From contig PLXR01000116.1 of the NCBI GenBank assembly GCA_003151495.1, forward strand, positions 1 to 49,630: 49,630 bases of DNA. Direction: 5' to 3'. Below the pieces are notes generated by a model. It did no database searches, was not told where the DNA came from, and saw nothing but the letters and a program-made list of their open reading frames with translations. This DNA comes from Opitutaceae bacterium (GTDB taxonomy: Bacteria; Verrucomicrobiota; Verrucomicrobiia; Opitutales; Opitutaceae). Below are positions 1-8,625 of the stretch, piece after piece (the first letter of the stretch is position 1; every line of letters starts with the position of its first letter). A program made the position numbers and the translations under genes.

Positions 1-399
1 TTCATGACGATCCCCGAGGCGGTGGGCCTTGTCCTCCAGACGGCGACCATGGGGCGCGGCGGCCAGCTCTTCATCCTCGATATGGGCAGGCCCATGAAGA
101 TCATCGACCTGGCCCGCCAGATGATCGAGCTGAGCGGCTACAAGCCCGATGTCGACATCGAGATACAGATTACCGGCATCCGGCCGGGCGAGAAGCTCTT
201 CGAGGAGCTACGGCACACGGAGGAGAGCCACGAGCTCACGGAACATCCCAGGATCTTCAAGCTTCGGAGCGACCAGGGCCTCGGGGACGCTGTGGTGTGG
301 CATTCCCAGATGGAGGCCGCGGCTTCGGCGGGCAGCGCACAGGAGATCAAGCGCGCGATGCGCCGCCTGGTGCCAGAATACTCACCGTTTGCGGATTGA
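1..399 (+). CDS. CapD/FlaA1-like nucleotide-sugar dehydratase, C-terminal part
   Basis: Only the last 132 codons are in the window; the frame is open at base 1 (Phe-Met-Thr-Ile-Pro-Glu-Ala). The stretch FMTIPEAVGLVLQ, then GRPMKIIDLARQMIELSG and ITGIRPGEKLFEEL, is typical of the C-terminus of CapD/WbpM/FlaA1 polysaccharide biosynthesis proteins. These are membrane-anchored short-chain dehydrogenases that convert UDP-GlcNAc-type sugars for capsule or exopolysaccharide assembly. The catalytic and NAD-binding parts lie upstream, outside the window, so the exact sugar reaction cannot be told. Its stop overlaps the 3' end of the convergent O-antigen-ligase-like gene by about 50 bases. The neighbouring exosortase fits an EPS cluster. 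The family call is strong; the substrate is unknown. Confidence 0.9.
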   Translation, partial: FMTIPEAVGLVLQTATMGRGGQLFILDMGRPMKIIDLARQMIELSGYKPDVDIEIQITGIRPGEKLFEELRHTEESHELTEHPRIFKLRSDQGLGDAVVWHSQMEAAASAGSAQEIKRAMRRLVPEYSPFAD

Positions 400-1885
400 T
401 CCGGCGCTTGGCGACTAGCGTGTCGAGCTCTGTCCAGCGGGTCGCGCATACAAGCAGGACGCTCCAAGTTAGAAGGACCGCAGGGCATTGGAAGACAAAG
501 TCAAGCCATGCATGCACGACCGTGAGCACGCAGCCCGCAATCAGGCAGAATGACACGGGATTGCGCCAGAAACGCCTCCGCAGGAGCCCCGGCACCCCGG
601 AAGCGACAGCGAGAAAGGGCGCCAGAAGGCCCGCCAGGCCCAGTTCGATCGGGATTTCCAGGAGGTCGTCATGGGCATGTTCCCAGTACTTCCTTAGGCT
701 GTCCCCGAACTGGTAAATGGAGGGGTAATGTTGGGAGTAGAGGGGAAAAAGGTAGCGGAAGCTCCCCGAACCGCATCCGAAGAGCCAATGGTCGGAAAGC
801 ATCCGCGCAGCGGCCTGGCGCACCACGGTGCGGTCGCCCATGGTCGCGCCCGGGTCATTCGCCAACTCGGTGAATTTGCCCCATACGGAATCGGCACGGA
901 TCGCGATGACGCCGATGACCAGGCAACTCGCAAGAGCGACGATCACTGCAATTACGTCATTCAGAATCTCGTGGTCCCCCTCCCTCCTAAAGAAATGGGC
1001 TATGAACCTGCCCGCCACAAGGGCAGCGAACGCCAAAAAGACGAAGATTGCCATGCGCGAGGCGGAGAAGATCACCATGATGGCCACCAAGGCGGCGAGG
1101 AATGCGAAGGAAACGGTCCGGGCGGGGGTTTCCAACAGGCGCCGAGTTCTGCGGAAGTGCCACCAGGCCAGGCCGCCCGCCAACGCCACCATCAGGTCAA
1201 AATAGGCGCCTGCGTGGTTACGATAGATGAAGCTCGATGCAAATTCGTCGTTGCTGGGGATATATTCCCAAAAGATCCTGCCGGTACCGGTCACCTGCTG
1301 CGCCATCCCCAAAAGCGCCAGCAGGCCGGCGTTGATAATCATGCCCACGAAGAGGATCCGGAAGCTCTGCCTCCTGAGGAACCCGATCCGCACGGAACAC
1401 ACAAGCAGCCAGAGTGAGCCCGCGACGATGGCACCTCTCCATGGATTAGAGCGGGTGAAGGGCGCGTCCACCCCCGTGGGCATTCTGGGGTCGAATTTGA
1501 GGGGAACGAGGCTCCAAGTTTGGCCGTCCGAGACGAATCTCCACGACGGGTTCCCGGCCTGGAGAGTGATGTAAGCGACCAAGAGGAGTCCGGCCCAGAA
1601 GAATGGCCATCGGACAAGCCTAAGCAGCGGCGCTCCCCAGGCCGCCCCTTCCGGGTCTCGCCGCGGGCCGATGGCCAATGCAAATCCAAGGGCCGATAGC
1701 ACGAGGCTGACTATTTGGCTCCAGGCGTGCACCGTGCCGAGCGCCCATGGCAGAAAACACAAATGGATCAAGGTGAGCGTGACGAGCGCGGCTTCGCTTC
1801 GGGCGAGCGGCGTGCGTCGTTGCTCGCCCCTCGAAACGCCGTATATTGCGGCGCCAGGCCTTAGGAATCGCTTGGGCGCGTTCAC
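347..1885 (-). CDS. O-antigen ligase / Wzy-like polymerase family membrane protein
   Basis: A multi-pass membrane protein with about ten hydrophobic segments. The Wzy_C-type signature lies near the C-terminus: a loop (GCGSGSFRYLFPLYSQ) followed by HAHDDLLEIPIELGLAGLLAP. Such proteins polymerise or ligate lipid-linked glycans at the periplasmic face of the inner membrane, and they are often found in exosortase/EPS clusters. The frame is open up to an ATG at 2080, but that start would overlap the divergent exosortase gene and add about 65 residues that are not membrane-like. I prefer the GTG at 1885, which has a G-rich stretch just upstream; the start is uncertain. Whether it acts as ligase or polymerase cannot be decided from sequence. 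Confidence 0.8.
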   Translation of the reverse strand: MNAPKRFLRPGAAIYGVSRGEQRRTPLARSEAALVTLTLIHLCFLPWALGTVHAWSQIVSLVLSALGFALAIGPRRDPEGAAWGAPLLRLVRWPFFWAGLLLVAYITLQAGNPSWRFVSDGQTWSLVPLKFDPRMPTGVDAPFTRSNPWRGAIVAGSLWLLVCSVRIGFLRRQSFRILFVGMIINAGLLALLGMAQQVTGTGRIFWEYIPSNDEFASSFIYRNHAGAYFDLMVALAGGLAWWHFRRTRRLLETPARTVSFAFLAALVAIMVIFSASRMAIFVFLAFAALVAGRFIAHFFRREGDHEILNDVIAVIVALASCLVIGVIAIRADSVWGKFTELANDPGATMGDRTVVRQAAARMLSDHWLFGCGSGSFRYLFPLYSQHYPSIYQFGDSLRKYWEHAHDDLLEIPIELGLAGLLAPFLAVASGVPGLLRRRFWRNPVSFCLIAGCVLTVVHAWLDFVFQCPAVLLTWSVLLVCATRWTELDTLVAKRRINPQTVSILAPGGASRA

Positions 1886-1988
1886 AGCCCCATCAGAAAC
1901 GTGGACCGGCCCTTGGGTCGAGAGAGATCCGCCACGTGGGAAGGAATGGGCTTGCCCGCGCAACGGCTTGGCCTTCCTCTGCACGGAA

Positions 1989-2969
1989 ATGGTCAATTTC
2001 GTCGAGAAACTGCGGAGGGACGCGCCGGACCGCTTCCTTGCGGCGCTCGCATTGGCCCTGGCGTTCGCGGGGTTTGTCACCGTGGACCAAATCCACTGGT
2101 GGCAGATGCGCTCGGACTACGCCTTCGGCTGGCTTGTGCCGATCCTGGCCGTTTTTGTCGTTCTCGAACGTTGGCCCAGGCTGACGGCGCTCTTCAAGTC
2201 AGGGGGCCCAAGCCCAATGCCGAGATGGCTGAAGCTCCTATTCGCTGCAGCAGCGGGCATTGTCTTAGTGGGCGGGCTGACGATCTTTCTCCTAGGTGCG
2301 GTCTACCGAGGCGGAGCCGGCTCAAGCCAACCGGGATCTTTGGCATTGGCGGTTGGATACTCGGGGATGCTGCTCGGAATCGTATTCCTCAATGTGCCCG
2401 AGGGCAGGGTGGGAGGGGCGTCCAAGGGTTGGAGGGCGATCGGGGCCGACGTTCAGCTAAGGGCCGCGGCGCTGTTCCTGTTTCCTGCGCTCATCTGGAT
2501 CCTTTCGGCACCCCTGGTAACGGCTGTGGAGAACGCGGTGAGTCTTTTTTTGCTAAGGAAGGTTGTGGTTGTGGTGTTCGCCATATTTGGACTGCTTGGC
2601 TACCCCTTGATACAGGAGGGCAACGTGCTCATCCTGCCTCACGGGCAGGTCGGCGTCGCGGACGCATGTTCGGGAATCCGGTCGCTGACCGGATGCCTGT
2701 TTGCCGGCTCGTTTTTGGCCGCGGTGTTTCTCGATCGCATGTGGCAGAAGGTGGCCCTCGTGTTCGCTTCCCTTGTCTTGGCGTTCTTCACCAACCTTCT
2801 GCGTAGCCTTTTTCTCACCGGCTGGGCTTACGCTTACGGCAGCGACGCAATCGAGGGGAAGATCCACGACGCGACGGGATGGGTCATACTTGGATTGACC
2901 AGCATCGGCTTGTTTTGCATTTTGCCGCTGCTGAGACCAAATAACTGGAGGCGTTGGTTCGGCTCATAG
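1989..2969 (+). CDS. Exosortase (EpsH/Xrt family transpeptidase)
   Basis: Integral membrane cysteine protease-transpeptidase predicted to cut PEP-CTERM proteins at their C-terminal sorting signal and hand them to the surface or EPS matrix. The 326-aa protein has about eight membrane segments and all three family catalytic positions: Cys227 in DACSGIRS, Arg272 in TNLLRS and His293 in IHDATGW. The open frame extends to 1671, but the family start is best matched by ATG 1989; the upstream stretch has no membrane character. No EpsI domain is fused. Four proteins in this window (ending at 8460, 29969, 30801 and 32754) carry the expected substrate signal. It is divergent from the O-antigen-ligase-like gene. 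The exosortase subtype was not assigned. Confidence 0.93.
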   Translation: MVNFVEKLRRDAPDRFLAALALALAFAGFVTVDQIHWWQMRSDYAFGWLVPILAVFVVLERWPRLTALFKSGGPSPMPRWLKLLFAAAAGIVLVGGLTIFLLGAVYRGGAGSSQPGSLALAVGYSGMLLGIVFLNVPEGRVGGASKGWRAIGADVQLRAAALFLFPALIWILSAPLVTAVENAVSLFLLRKVVVVVFAIFGLLGYPLIQEGNVLILPHGQVGVADACSGIRSLTGCLFAGSFLAAVFLDRMWQKVALVFASLVLAFFTNLLRSLFLTGWAYAYGSDAIEGKIHDATGWVILGLTSIGLFCILPLLRPNNWRRWFGS

Positions 2970-3225
2970 TGCGGGCGAAGGCTGGAGGCGCGCCGACCCG
3001 AGGATTAACCCTTCAGGGCACTGTGACCTCAATCCAATCGCACAGGAATTTGCGAGCCAGGCCAGTTCGAAGGTATACCGGGCGAACCTGCTCTCATCTG
3101 GTGTTGCGCGACCTGCTTGACACCCTCGGACAACTGTGGGGCGCACCACGCATTGCGCAGGCATTGAAAAACGCCAATCGCATTGGCTCCCGGGCCCGAG
3201 AACGCCAAGCGAATACGCGGCACCT

Positions 3226-4815
3226 CTACTGCGTTTGGTAGACTTCGACTAACGCGACTCCTGTTGCTCCGTTTACCCCAGATACGATAGCGGTATAGGC
3301 GCCGGGGGAGAGCGTCAAAAGAAGGGCGCAATCTGCGCTCCCGGAGGGTAGGGCGAATGCACCGGTCGCCTCTGTTTCAGAGGCGATCATAGCGGCATCG
3401 GCGTTGGATGACCAGCCGATGTTTTCCCCGACAGCGTTGCCCGATGAATCCACGACGCTCAGCGATGGCTCGGCCAACGGACCTGCCACCCCGAATTGGC
3501 CCAATGCGGGACCTATGGCGCGAATCAGCACGGTCTTCGGCTGCGGGCCGCTGACGACAAAGCCCCCAATCTCAACGTTTGATCCCGTGCCCACTAGAGC
3601 CCTTGTCGAGATGTTGATCAACTCGGCTGAATCGCTGCTGACGTTGTAAACCTCGGCGAGGGCAACACCGGTCGTGCCGTTTGCGCCGGCTATCTCCGCT
3701 GTGTAGGCGCCGGGAGGAAGGTCTACGAGTATCGCCGAGTCTGCGCTGCCCGATGGAAAGGCGAATGCCCCGGTGTCTTTGATGGCTGATCCAATTTCCG
3801 CAGCATTGGCCGCCGTGGTCCATCCCGTGTTCGCTGCAAGTTGGTTACCGGCCGAATCAAGAAGGGTCAGAACCGGCTTGGTTAGCGCCCCTCCCACGCC
3901 GAACTGCGAAAGTGCCGGTCCGACCCCCCGGACAAGGACTTGCTCGGTGCTTCCCGGGGGGCCCGAGATGACGAATCCGGCAATCGCAACGTCCGCTCCC
4001 GTGCCCACGTAAGCGCGGCTCGAGATGTTGACCAAACGAGTGTTCGAACCCGACGGAGGGGGTCCATTGCCGGATGCGATAGCCGTATACGTGAGTGTTT
4101 CGACTCCGTTGTCATCACTAAGCGCAAACGTCCCGAGCTCCGTTGAGCTGCCGCGACCCAGGGTGCCAGGCAACAGACTGTATAGCGCCAATTGGGTGCT
4201 CGTCGACGTGACCGAGTTGACGGCAACTGCCGAGGTATTCTGCCAGACGCCCGTATTTAGATAGGTGCCAGTGGTCTGTGCCGCATCGAACGCGCTGCCG
4301 TCGGCGTTTGGAATATTTGAGCCGGCGTAGCCAATCGCGTCGATTCTTTCGGCTATCGTATTCTGAACCGAAGCGCTTTCCGGAGACTGCGCTGTGACGC
4401 CGGCCAGCCAAAGTTGGTCGGTGGTCTGATTGGATCCCATCACCGTCCAGTAGGTGCTGCTGCTTGGGATGGTCATACTGGTCGATAATTCGGTGTTGCC
4501 AGAACCGACGGAGGGTTGGCCGGAAGCCGTGCTTCCGTTGAACGCGGCAACCGAATAGGTCCCGGCGGCGAGTCCCGTGAAATTGCTTGCCGGGCCGAGG
4601 TTGAAGAGGAGGTCGCCGTAACTATTGGTTCCGGAGGATTGGGAGGCGTCTGAATTGCTGAAGAACGCCAATACCAGGTCGCCGTCGGCGAACCCTGCAT
4701 TGAATCCGGGCCCGCTGGAGCCGGCGAGAGTGTCAATTTCCTGGGCATGGGCGCGTGCCGCAGCCAGTACAACCGCGGCGGCAATCTCTAGGATGTAGTG
4801 GGGAATAATTCTCAT
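3226..4815 (-). CDS. Secreted protein with two C-terminal 130-residue repeats
   Basis: A 529-aa exported protein with a signal peptide (residues 1-24, ending AHA). The N-terminal domain (about 25-247) is clearly homologous to the PEP-CTERM protein at 7639-8460; they share GFNAGxxDGDLVLxFF, FTGLAAGTYSVA, TVMGSN, QLWL and LYSLLPG. Residues 260-392 and 398-527 are two tandem repeats, each with NIS(S/T)RA(Y/L)VGTG, a GFV(I/V)SGP stretch, R(G/A)(V/I)GPAL(S/G)QFGV, FAxPSGSAD and PGAYTAxxxGxNGxTGVALxEVY. Repeats of this kind are common at the ends of secreted Verrucomicrobiota/Planctomycetota proteins and look all-beta. There is no PEP-CTERM tail, so retention or release must differ from its paralogue. 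The molecular function is unknown. Confidence 0.8.
   Translation of the reverse strand: MRIIPHYILEIAAAVVLAAARAHAQEIDTLAGSSGPGFNAGFADGDLVLAFFSNSDASQSSGTNSYGDLLFNLGPASNFTGLAAGTYSVAAFNGSTASGQPSVGSGNTELSTSMTIPSSSTYWTVMGSNQTTDQLWLAGVTAQSPESASVQNTIAERIDAIGYAGSNIPNADGSAFDAAQTTGTYLNTGVWQNTSAVAVNSVTSTSTQLALYSLLPGTLGRGSSTELGTFALSDDNGVETLTYTAIASGNGPPPSGSNTRLVNISSRAYVGTGADVAIAGFVISGPPGSTEQVLVRGVGPALSQFGVGGALTKPVLTLLDSAGNQLAANTGWTTAANAAEIGSAIKDTGAFAFPSGSADSAILVDLPPGAYTAEIAGANGTTGVALAEVYNVSSDSAELINISTRALVGTGSNVEIGGFVVSGPQPKTVLIRAIGPALGQFGVAGPLAEPSLSVVDSSGNAVGENIGWSSNADAAMIASETEATGAFALPSGSADCALLLTLSPGAYTAIVSGVNGATGVALVEVYQTQ
3231..4038 (-). repeat. Tandem ~130-codon coding repeat (two copies)
   Basis: Two in-frame copies (about 3640-4038 and 3231-3624 on the minus strand) encode the C-terminal domains of the 529-aa secreted protein. 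They match over their whole length at protein level, with the same order of motifs, and are joined by a short Asn/Ser linker. This is a domain duplication within the gene rather than a mobile repeat. Confidence 0.8.
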
Positions 4816-5193
4816 GGGCTAAACAATTCGCTCGAAAAACAGCAGCGGTGGGCCGCTATGAATGTGCGTAGGTGGGGGCCTGCGGAGTTAAGCGAAGGTT
4901 GGAATGAAAATAAGGCTGCCACAGGAATACGCCGCTTGTCGCTGCGTCAAGGTGGAACGCCGGTAGGCAGGGCTGCGCGACCAATGCAACCGCTTCGCGG
5001 GGCTTTCACCGGCACGACCAACGCGCAGATCCATTCGATGCTGCGTTACAATTGTGCAACGAGGCCTCGCTCGAATTGATGGCGCTGCCGAAATCGCCGG
5101 CCCATGCGTCTCCTACCGGGCCCGCCGCGGCCGTTCATGCGGTTCGGACCAACCCGATCTCGCTCCCCTGCGAGGTTCCCACGAAGGCCTTCC
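4816..5193. other. Gene-free stretch upstream of the 529-aa secreted protein gene
   Basis: No open frame here looks like a real protein. It is the 5' side of the minus-strand gene ending at 4815 and the 3' side of the minus-strand gene 5194-5697, so it should hold a promoter reading leftwards. The only candidate I see is a TTGACG box (minus strand, 4945-4950) followed after 15 bases by TATTCC (4924-4929), which is short of ideal spacing. One GTTACAATT box lies at 5045-5053. Confidence 0.4.
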
Positions 5194-5697
5194 CTAGTCT
5201 TTCGCAGCGTTTTCGGCCAAACGCTTCCGCAGCTCCTCATTCCAAGCCGCCTGTGTCTCGGTCAAAACCCTCTGAGGCCCTCTCGCGCCGACGCCAGCAC
5301 TTGCCACCGATACCGGCACCGCCGATGCGGCAACTCCGCTCGGCGCGGTCTTCGCCTCATGCATCCTGAGAGTCACAAGGCGCCCGTCGCTCAACTTAAT
5401 CTCGACGGATCCCTCATCGGCGTCGTCCGCAATGATGGTGATTGGATCGTCCTTGTCGTTTGGTCCCACCCACACGCCGTGTTTCTTCATGGGGTCGTAG
5501 ATGTAATATTGGCGCCCAAAGGGCCCTGCCATTGCGCCCCGCAGCTCCAGGGCATCGGTGCCTTTCGCGAGCGCCTGAGTCCCGTTTGTCCCGTGCGGCA
5601 GGAATGGCGAGTCGATCACCAGGGCTCCGCAGTGGCCTGCGACCGCCGTGACTGCGCTCGAGATGATCGAAAGTATGAGTGGCCTGAGGCGATTCAC
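5194..5697 (-). CDS. Small secreted protein of unknown function
   Basis: A 167-aa protein with an N-terminal export signal (MNRLRPLILSIISSAVTAVAG). A compact beta-rich block follows at about residues 60-115 (GRQYYIYDPMKKHGVWVGP, then EIKLSDGRLVTLRM), with an Ala/Ser/Val-rich spacer and a charged helical tail (about 145-167). The central block vaguely resembles the small periplasmic beta domain of GspC/PilP-type secretion proteins, but this is only an impression. It sits between two secreted-protein genes and near the exosortase. No function is assigned. Confidence 0.65.
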   Translation of the reverse strand: MNRLRPLILSIISSAVTAVAGHCGALVIDSPFLPHGTNGTQALAKGTDALELRGAMAGPFGRQYYIYDPMKKHGVWVGPNDKDDPITIIADDADEGSVEIKLSDGRLVTLRMHEAKTAPSGVAASAVPVSVASAGVGARGPQRVLTETQAAWNEELRKRLAENAAKD

Positions 5698-6081
5698 ATT
5701 CTTGTGTCGGGATGCTGCAAACCCAACTACCGTGCGTCAAGTGGCCTCGGGATCGGAAAGCCAATTTCGGAGTTTTCGATCAGCCGATGTTCAGGGAGGC
5801 GTTTGAAAGGGGAGAAGAACGCAAAAAGCCGGGCATGCCGCTCTCGGGGGACGATTAGGGGATGTTCCCTATCCCGCACGGCAAATCGCTGACTGCGGTG
5901 GTGCGCAACCCGAGAATCTTTAGGGGAATCCGGCGCGTTGCGTAATCGTAACAGCCGGGGCGCTAGGAACGTAACAATAGGGGGATATATCTATTCCCAG
6001 AGCACGGGCTCCGCGTCTTATCGGTGCGGGAACCGGTCTTCTAAACGAAAACCCGAATAGTTCAGTAAAACAGAAAAACAC
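5698..6081. promoter_or_regulatory. Divergent intergenic region, 5194-5697 (minus) and 6082-7560 (plus)
   Basis: No gene seen. Because the flanking genes diverge, promoters in both directions are expected. Toward the plus-strand gene the DNA turns A/T-rich: CGTAACAATAG near 5970-5980, GGGGATATATCTATTCCC near 5981-5998, and an A-rich leader just before ATG 6082. No clear Shine-Dalgarno sequence is present. I looked for the sigma-54 pattern TGGCAC-N4-TTGC, used for PEP-CTERM genes in some bacteria, and did not find a good match. Confidence 0.4.
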
Positions 6082-7560
6082 ATGAACATCGCAAGAATCA
6101 TCGCAGCGGGCTCGCTCGCTGTTGGCCTCGCCGGCATCGCATCGGCGGCAGTCAACAATCCCGGAAGTCCGTACATCATCCACGTTTCGGGTTCGACCGC
6201 GTTTCGCGGTCAGTACACGACGGGTGAAATCGCAGCCCTCACCGCAGGTCTTACCGTCGCCAACGGATTTTCCGCCGGCACCGTGCCCGGCACAGGCACC
6301 TCCAAATCGTCGTTCACCGTCAAGGACACCTTCACGTGCGTCCACGGCGTCGACGCCAATAACAACGAGATCGTCTTCATCAACCACTGGACCGGCTCTG
6401 TGGCCGGCGTGGTCGACCTCGCGCAGGCAAATCTGATCAGCTACATTCCGGTCGCCAACGTTCCTGCTATCAACGTCGCGGCGGTCAGCCTTCCCACGAC
6501 GGAAAATGCGGCACCCTTGATGTCCATGACCGACGCGGCCGCTGGAGATTGCGCCACAGTCTGTAAGTCCTCCGGTGGCAACGCCGCCGCCAAGGCTGCA
6601 GGCGCCGCCATCACTGCGGCTGGCATGACGGACGCCGGTGTCACATCCGGCACAGCCGGGTTTGTATCAACGGTGGACTTCGAGTGGGTCATGGGCGCGA
6701 ACTCCGCCGCTGCTCCTGCCATCACGAACGTCACCCAGGACAATGCCCAGGCGCTTCTCTCGGGCGGCGTTCTTCCGGCGCAGTACCTCACGGGTGTTTC
6801 GGCGGACGGTGCCACCGCCGTCTTCTACGTCGGACGCAATGAGGATTCGGGCACGCGAGTCCTTTCTCAGGCTGAGTCCTGGGCGTACGGCACAGGCAGC
6901 TCAGTGGGTCTGGGCGCGGCGACGAAACAGTACATGATCGACCAGGCTATCGCGGGATACCCGGCGAACGTGGGTTATTCGTCTCTGGCGGCCGAGTCCG
7001 GCAACATCGTCGACTTCAAGATTTGGCCGGGAAATTGGGGAATGAACACGAAGGCGACGATCAGCTGGGCCACGCCGGGTCACTCCGGCTACAATGGCGG
7101 CGGCGATGTCGAGGCCGTACTGCAGAGCCCGAATCCGGTTTCAGCTCTTCCTTCAACCGGAAGCTTCACCTCACCGGTCACTGGCGTAGCGTATACTGGC
7201 CAGGTGTTCCTCACCTGCATCGGAACGGCGGACGCCGCCAGCCTTTTTACGGCCTCCCCGGCCGGCACTGCGCTGAAGTACAATGGCGTGACCTACAGCA
7301 AGGCCAACATCGAGAACGGCACTTACGCGCTCTCCAACTTTGAGCACTCTTACTACATCCTTGGCGGCGCCGCGGCCAACTCATTGGCCGTCGTCGCCAA
7401 CGGCGCCAGCATAAAGCTTGCTTTGGACACGGTGGCCGACGCCGTTTACAACAGCGGCCTCGGTGCCTCGAATACCGACGCTGGCATCTGTGGTGCCACG
7501 GCCGTGACGTTCCCGGCCATCCTCAATCGCGGCAAGACGGCGGGCTCCTACATCCACTAA
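6082..7560 (+). CDS. PstS-like periplasmic substrate-binding protein
   Basis: A 492-aa secreted protein: signal peptide 1-23 (MNIARIIAAGSLAVGLAGIASAA), then HVSGSTAFRG near residues 34-43, the usual N-terminal GST/GSS phosphate-loop region of PstS-type binding proteins. VGRNEDSGTR at 250-259 matches the R-x-(D/E)-x-SGT anion-binding motif. At nearly 500 residues it is much longer than PstS (about 320-350), with inserted Ala/Gly-rich segments and several cysteines (FTCVHG, DCATVCK, LTCIG, GICGA). No pstC, pstA or pstB is adjacent; its neighbours are secreted and PEP-CTERM proteins. It may bind phosphate or another ligand outside an ABC transporter. A terminator-like hairpin follows directly. 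Confidence 0.7.
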   Translation: MNIARIIAAGSLAVGLAGIASAAVNNPGSPYIIHVSGSTAFRGQYTTGEIAALTAGLTVANGFSAGTVPGTGTSKSSFTVKDTFTCVHGVDANNNEIVFINHWTGSVAGVVDLAQANLISYIPVANVPAINVAAVSLPTTENAAPLMSMTDAAAGDCATVCKSSGGNAAAKAAGAAITAAGMTDAGVTSGTAGFVSTVDFEWVMGANSAAAPAITNVTQDNAQALLSGGVLPAQYLTGVSADGATAVFYVGRNEDSGTRVLSQAESWAYGTGSSVGLGAATKQYMIDQAIAGYPANVGYSSLAAESGNIVDFKIWPGNWGMNTKATISWATPGHSGYNGGGDVEAVLQSPNPVSALPSTGSFTSPVTGVAYTGQVFLTCIGTADAASLFTASPAGTALKYNGVTYSKANIENGTYALSNFEHSYYILGGAAANSLAVVANGASIKLALDTVADAVYNSGLGASNTDAGICGATAVTFPAILNRGKTAGSYIH

Positions 7561-7571
7561 GATTCTGCGGG

Positions 7572-7601
7572 CCGACCGCCGGGCCTCGGTCCGGCGGTCG
7601 G
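7572..7601 (+). terminator. Strong hairpin after the PstS-like gene
   Basis: Perfect 11-bp inverted repeat (arms 7572-7582 and 7591-7601, CCGACCGCCGG and its complement) with an 8-base loop, starting 12 bases after the stop codon. No clear T-run follows, so it may end transcription poorly or protect the 3' end of the message. Confidence 0.6.
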
Positions 7602-7638
7602 GTTCGCTCACTACCAAGTAAAATAGACAAAAATTAGC

Positions 7639-8460
7639 ATGAACATACGAAACAAACTCCTCACGACCCTCGCAGCCGTCGCCCTGACGGCCGTTGGGGC
7701 TCACGGTCAGGAAATCCTCGCCACCAGCAGCGGCGGCAATACCGGTTTCAATGCCGGATACAACGACGGCGACCTGGTCCTGTCATTCTTCAGCTCTGCC
7801 GACAGCGGCCACAACGGCAACGTCCTGTTCGACCTCGGCTCCGCGAGTTCCTTTACGGGCCTCGCGGCCGGCACGTACTCCGTCGCGGGCTTCAACGGCA
7901 GCGCGACGGCTGGCCAGCCATCGCTTGGATTCGGGACCGCCGAACTCACCCCGAACGAGACGGTGCCGAGCGCCAACACGTTCTGGACGGTGATGGGTAG
8001 CAACACGACCAACAACCAGCTCTGGTTGACAAACACCGCGGCGGTGACGCAGCAGAGCGCCTCCACGCAGTCGACGGCCGCCAATATCATCCAATCCATT
8101 GGCTTTTCACCCATCGCCAATGGAGATGGTAGCGGCTTTGATAGCTCCCAGACGACGAATAGCTATCTGCTTTCGACCGGGAGTTTTCAAAACTTCGGCG
8201 GCACCGGAGTTGGCTCGACCCAAGTGGCGGCGACGAGCAACACAATGAACCTCTACAGCCTCCTCCCGGGCGTGTCCGGCGGTGGCAGCGCGACGAAGTT
8301 GGGTTTCTTCACGCTGACCGATACGGCCGGCGCGTTCTCGCTGTCGTTCACGGCGGTTCCGGAGCCCTCGACGTATGCGGCCATCCTCGGCGCGATTACG
8401 CTTGGCTTCGTGCTGGTCCGCCGTCGTTTCGGCGCCTCCAGGCTTAACCCCCTGGCCTGA
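7639..8460 (+). CDS. PEP-CTERM sorting-signal protein
   Basis: A 273-aa exported protein. Signal peptide at 1-23. The body (24-238) is homologous to the N-terminal domain of the protein encoded at 3226-4815. The C-terminus is a textbook PEP-CTERM signal: Val-Pro-Glu-Pro-Ser at 240-244, one hydrophobic helix (about 246-260), then RRR. It should be exported by Sec, held in the inner membrane by the tail and cut by the exosortase at 1989-2969. The biochemical role of the body domain is unknown. It lies 78 bases after the PstS-like gene, beyond a hairpin, and is itself closed by a strong terminator hairpin. Confidence 0.88.
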   Translation: MNIRNKLLTTLAAVALTAVGAHGQEILATSSGGNTGFNAGYNDGDLVLSFFSSADSGHNGNVLFDLGSASSFTGLAAGTYSVAGFNGSATAGQPSLGFGTAELTPNETVPSANTFWTVMGSNTTNNQLWLTNTAAVTQQSASTQSTAANIIQSIGFSPIANGDGSGFDSSQTTNSYLLSTGSFQNFGGTGVGSTQVAATSNTMNLYSLLPGVSGGGSATKLGFFTLTDTAGAFSLSFTAVPEPSTYAAILGAITLGFVLVRRRFGASRLNPLA

Positions 8461-8493
8461 ACACTCGGTAGATCCCGATAGATTGCAGTTCGG

Positions 8494-8522
8494 CCGGCGG
8501 CCGCCCTTCGGGTGGCCGCCGG
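8494..8522 (+). terminator. Rho-independent-like terminator after the PEP-CTERM gene
   Basis: A 13-bp stem (8494-8506 with 8510-8522, one G-T pair) closed by a TTC loop, followed by TTCTGCTTTCTCC. It separates the PEP-CTERM gene from the giant exoprotein gene. The ATG at 8512 lies inside this hairpin, which argues against 8512 as the start of the exoprotein. Confidence 0.75.
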
Positions 8523-8546
8523 TTCTGCTTTCTCCGTGCAGAGAAC

Positions 8547-8555
8547 GTTACAATT
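8547..8555 (+). promoter_or_regulatory. Candidate promoter -10 box (GTTACAATT) for the giant exoprotein
   Basis: TACAAT at 8549-8554 is one base from the sigma-70 -10 consensus and lies between the terminator at 8494-8522 and the exoprotein ATG at 8626, giving a leader of about 65 bases. No convincing -35 box is seen at 16-18 bases upstream. The same nine bases occur in front of the TpsB gene (21555-21563). Confidence 0.4.
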
Positions 8556-8625
8556 GAGCGCAGGCGCCTACCCGAGCTTGATTCCGGTGCTCGCGATTCC
8601 ATCGTCGGATGGCTGCCCATTACCG

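Noticed and set aside
5045-5053. Third GTTACAATT box as a promoter
   Set aside because: The next plus-strand gene starts 1 kb away beyond a minus-strand gene, so this copy has no obvious target. It is kept only as an occurrence of the motif.
8512-8625. Longer N-terminus for the giant exoprotein starting at ATG 8512
   Set aside because: The ATG is inside a terminator hairpin and the extension would bury the signal peptide; ATG 8626 gives a normal export signal.
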